Source: Bacteroidota bacterium (lineage in GTDB: Bacteria; Bacteroidota; Bacteroidia; NS11-12g; UBA955). Taken from it: a stretch of DNA of 56,735 nucleotides. Below, piece after piece: positions 56,461 through 56,735 of this stretch. The notes beneath the pieces are model-generated. The model did not search any database and was not told the DNA's origin. It worked only from the letters and a program-made list of their open reading frames with translations. The translations under genes were made by a program, and so were the position numbers. The DNA lies in assembly GCA_005798825.1 (NCBI GenBank), contig SYIL01000038.1, positions 1 through 56,735 of the forward strand, given 5' to 3'. The first letter of the stretch is position 1; each line of letters opens with the position of its first letter.

Positions 56461-56735
56461 AAGTCTACGGGTAATTAGTACTACTTGACACATACATTAC
56501 TGTATTTACATCTATAGCCTATCAACGTAGTAGTCTTCTACGACCCTTAAAGGAAAACTCATCTTGAGACTAGTTTCGCGCTTAGTTGCTTTCAGCGCTT
56601 ATCTATCCCGCACGTAGCTACTCTGCAATACAGCTAGCGCCATAACAGATACACCAGAGGTGCGTCCGACCCGGTCCTCTCGTACTAAGGTCAGATTCTC
56701 TCAATTTTCCAACGCCCACAACAGATAGGGACCGA
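56461..56735 (-). rRNA. rrl: 23S ribosomal RNA, 3' part (cut by window end)
   Basis: The minus strand carries the conserved end of domain VI, including the sarcin-ricin loop AGTACGAGAGGACCGG and the following GGTGTATCTGTTATGGC region. It ends with GTCAAGTAGTACTAATTACC near the 3' terminus. Only about 275 nt lie in the window; the exact 3' end is estimated. The 16S gene would be beyond the window on the right. Confidence 0.95.

Overview
The window comes from a Bacteroidota chromosome with moderately low GC. Several lineage markers agree: type IX secretion (T9SS) genes (porW/sprE, porD, and a cargo protein with a gliding-type C-terminal domain), a transketolase split into two genes, the short Bacteroidota omega/Rpb6-like RNA polymerase subunit, the Bacteroidota GlmU-like protein, an F-type ATP synthase operon without beta and epsilon, and repeated matches to the Bacteroidota -7 promoter box TAnnTTTG. 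The order or family cannot be fixed from sequence alone. The organism looks like a free-living aerobic heterotroph.

Layout. 1-4011: a tiny membrane ORF, an M20 dipeptidase and a bifunctional RelA/SpoT enzyme. 4012-10452 (minus): a ten-gene operon running from a short membrane anchor through bactofilin, AtpZ and AtpI to atpB-E-F-H-A-G. 10513-17031 (plus): the T9SS lipoprotein PorW/SprE, PBP1A, ribosomal protein bL31B and the GlmU-like enzyme. 17231-28000: mdh, arginine decarboxylase, a VF530 protein, a sodium:solute symporter, a large unrecognised exported protein, an NlpC/P60 hydrolase, ferredoxin, a degenerate phosphoesterase, uridine kinase and a MORN-repeat protein. 28046-34503: a YjbR protein, a cyclophilin-FKBP fusion, pyrG, an EEP-family protein, guaB and a small lipoprotein. 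34667-39939: a surface pair, first a 988-residue 17-residue-repeat fibre with a C-terminal S74 chaperone, then a PKD-rich T9SS cargo. 40064-47667: cvfB, mfd, and the two transketolase halves with a VWA gene between them. 47798-56149: a tight nine-gene plus-strand cluster, bamD-rpoZ-coaBC-porD-aroB-aroA-lipoprotein-aroC-mazG. 56251-56735 (minus): terminator, 5S rRNA and the 3' part of 23S rRNA.

Most genes are housekeeping. The cell-envelope theme is strong: PBP1A next to PorW, BamD and PorD in one cluster, bactofilin with the ATP synthase membrane sector, and the repeat fibre beside a T9SS cargo. Shikimate synthesis (aroB, aroA, aroC) shares a transcription unit with envelope assembly genes.

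I found no CRISPR array, phage, transposon or obvious defence island. The items most worth a second look are the 896-residue orphan exported protein, the metallophosphoesterase with an altered metal site, the VWA gene splitting the transketolase pair, the 17-residue-repeat fibre, the perfect hairpin between atpE and atpF, and promoters that imply nearly leaderless mRNAs. No stretch longer than 300 bases lacks a gene.
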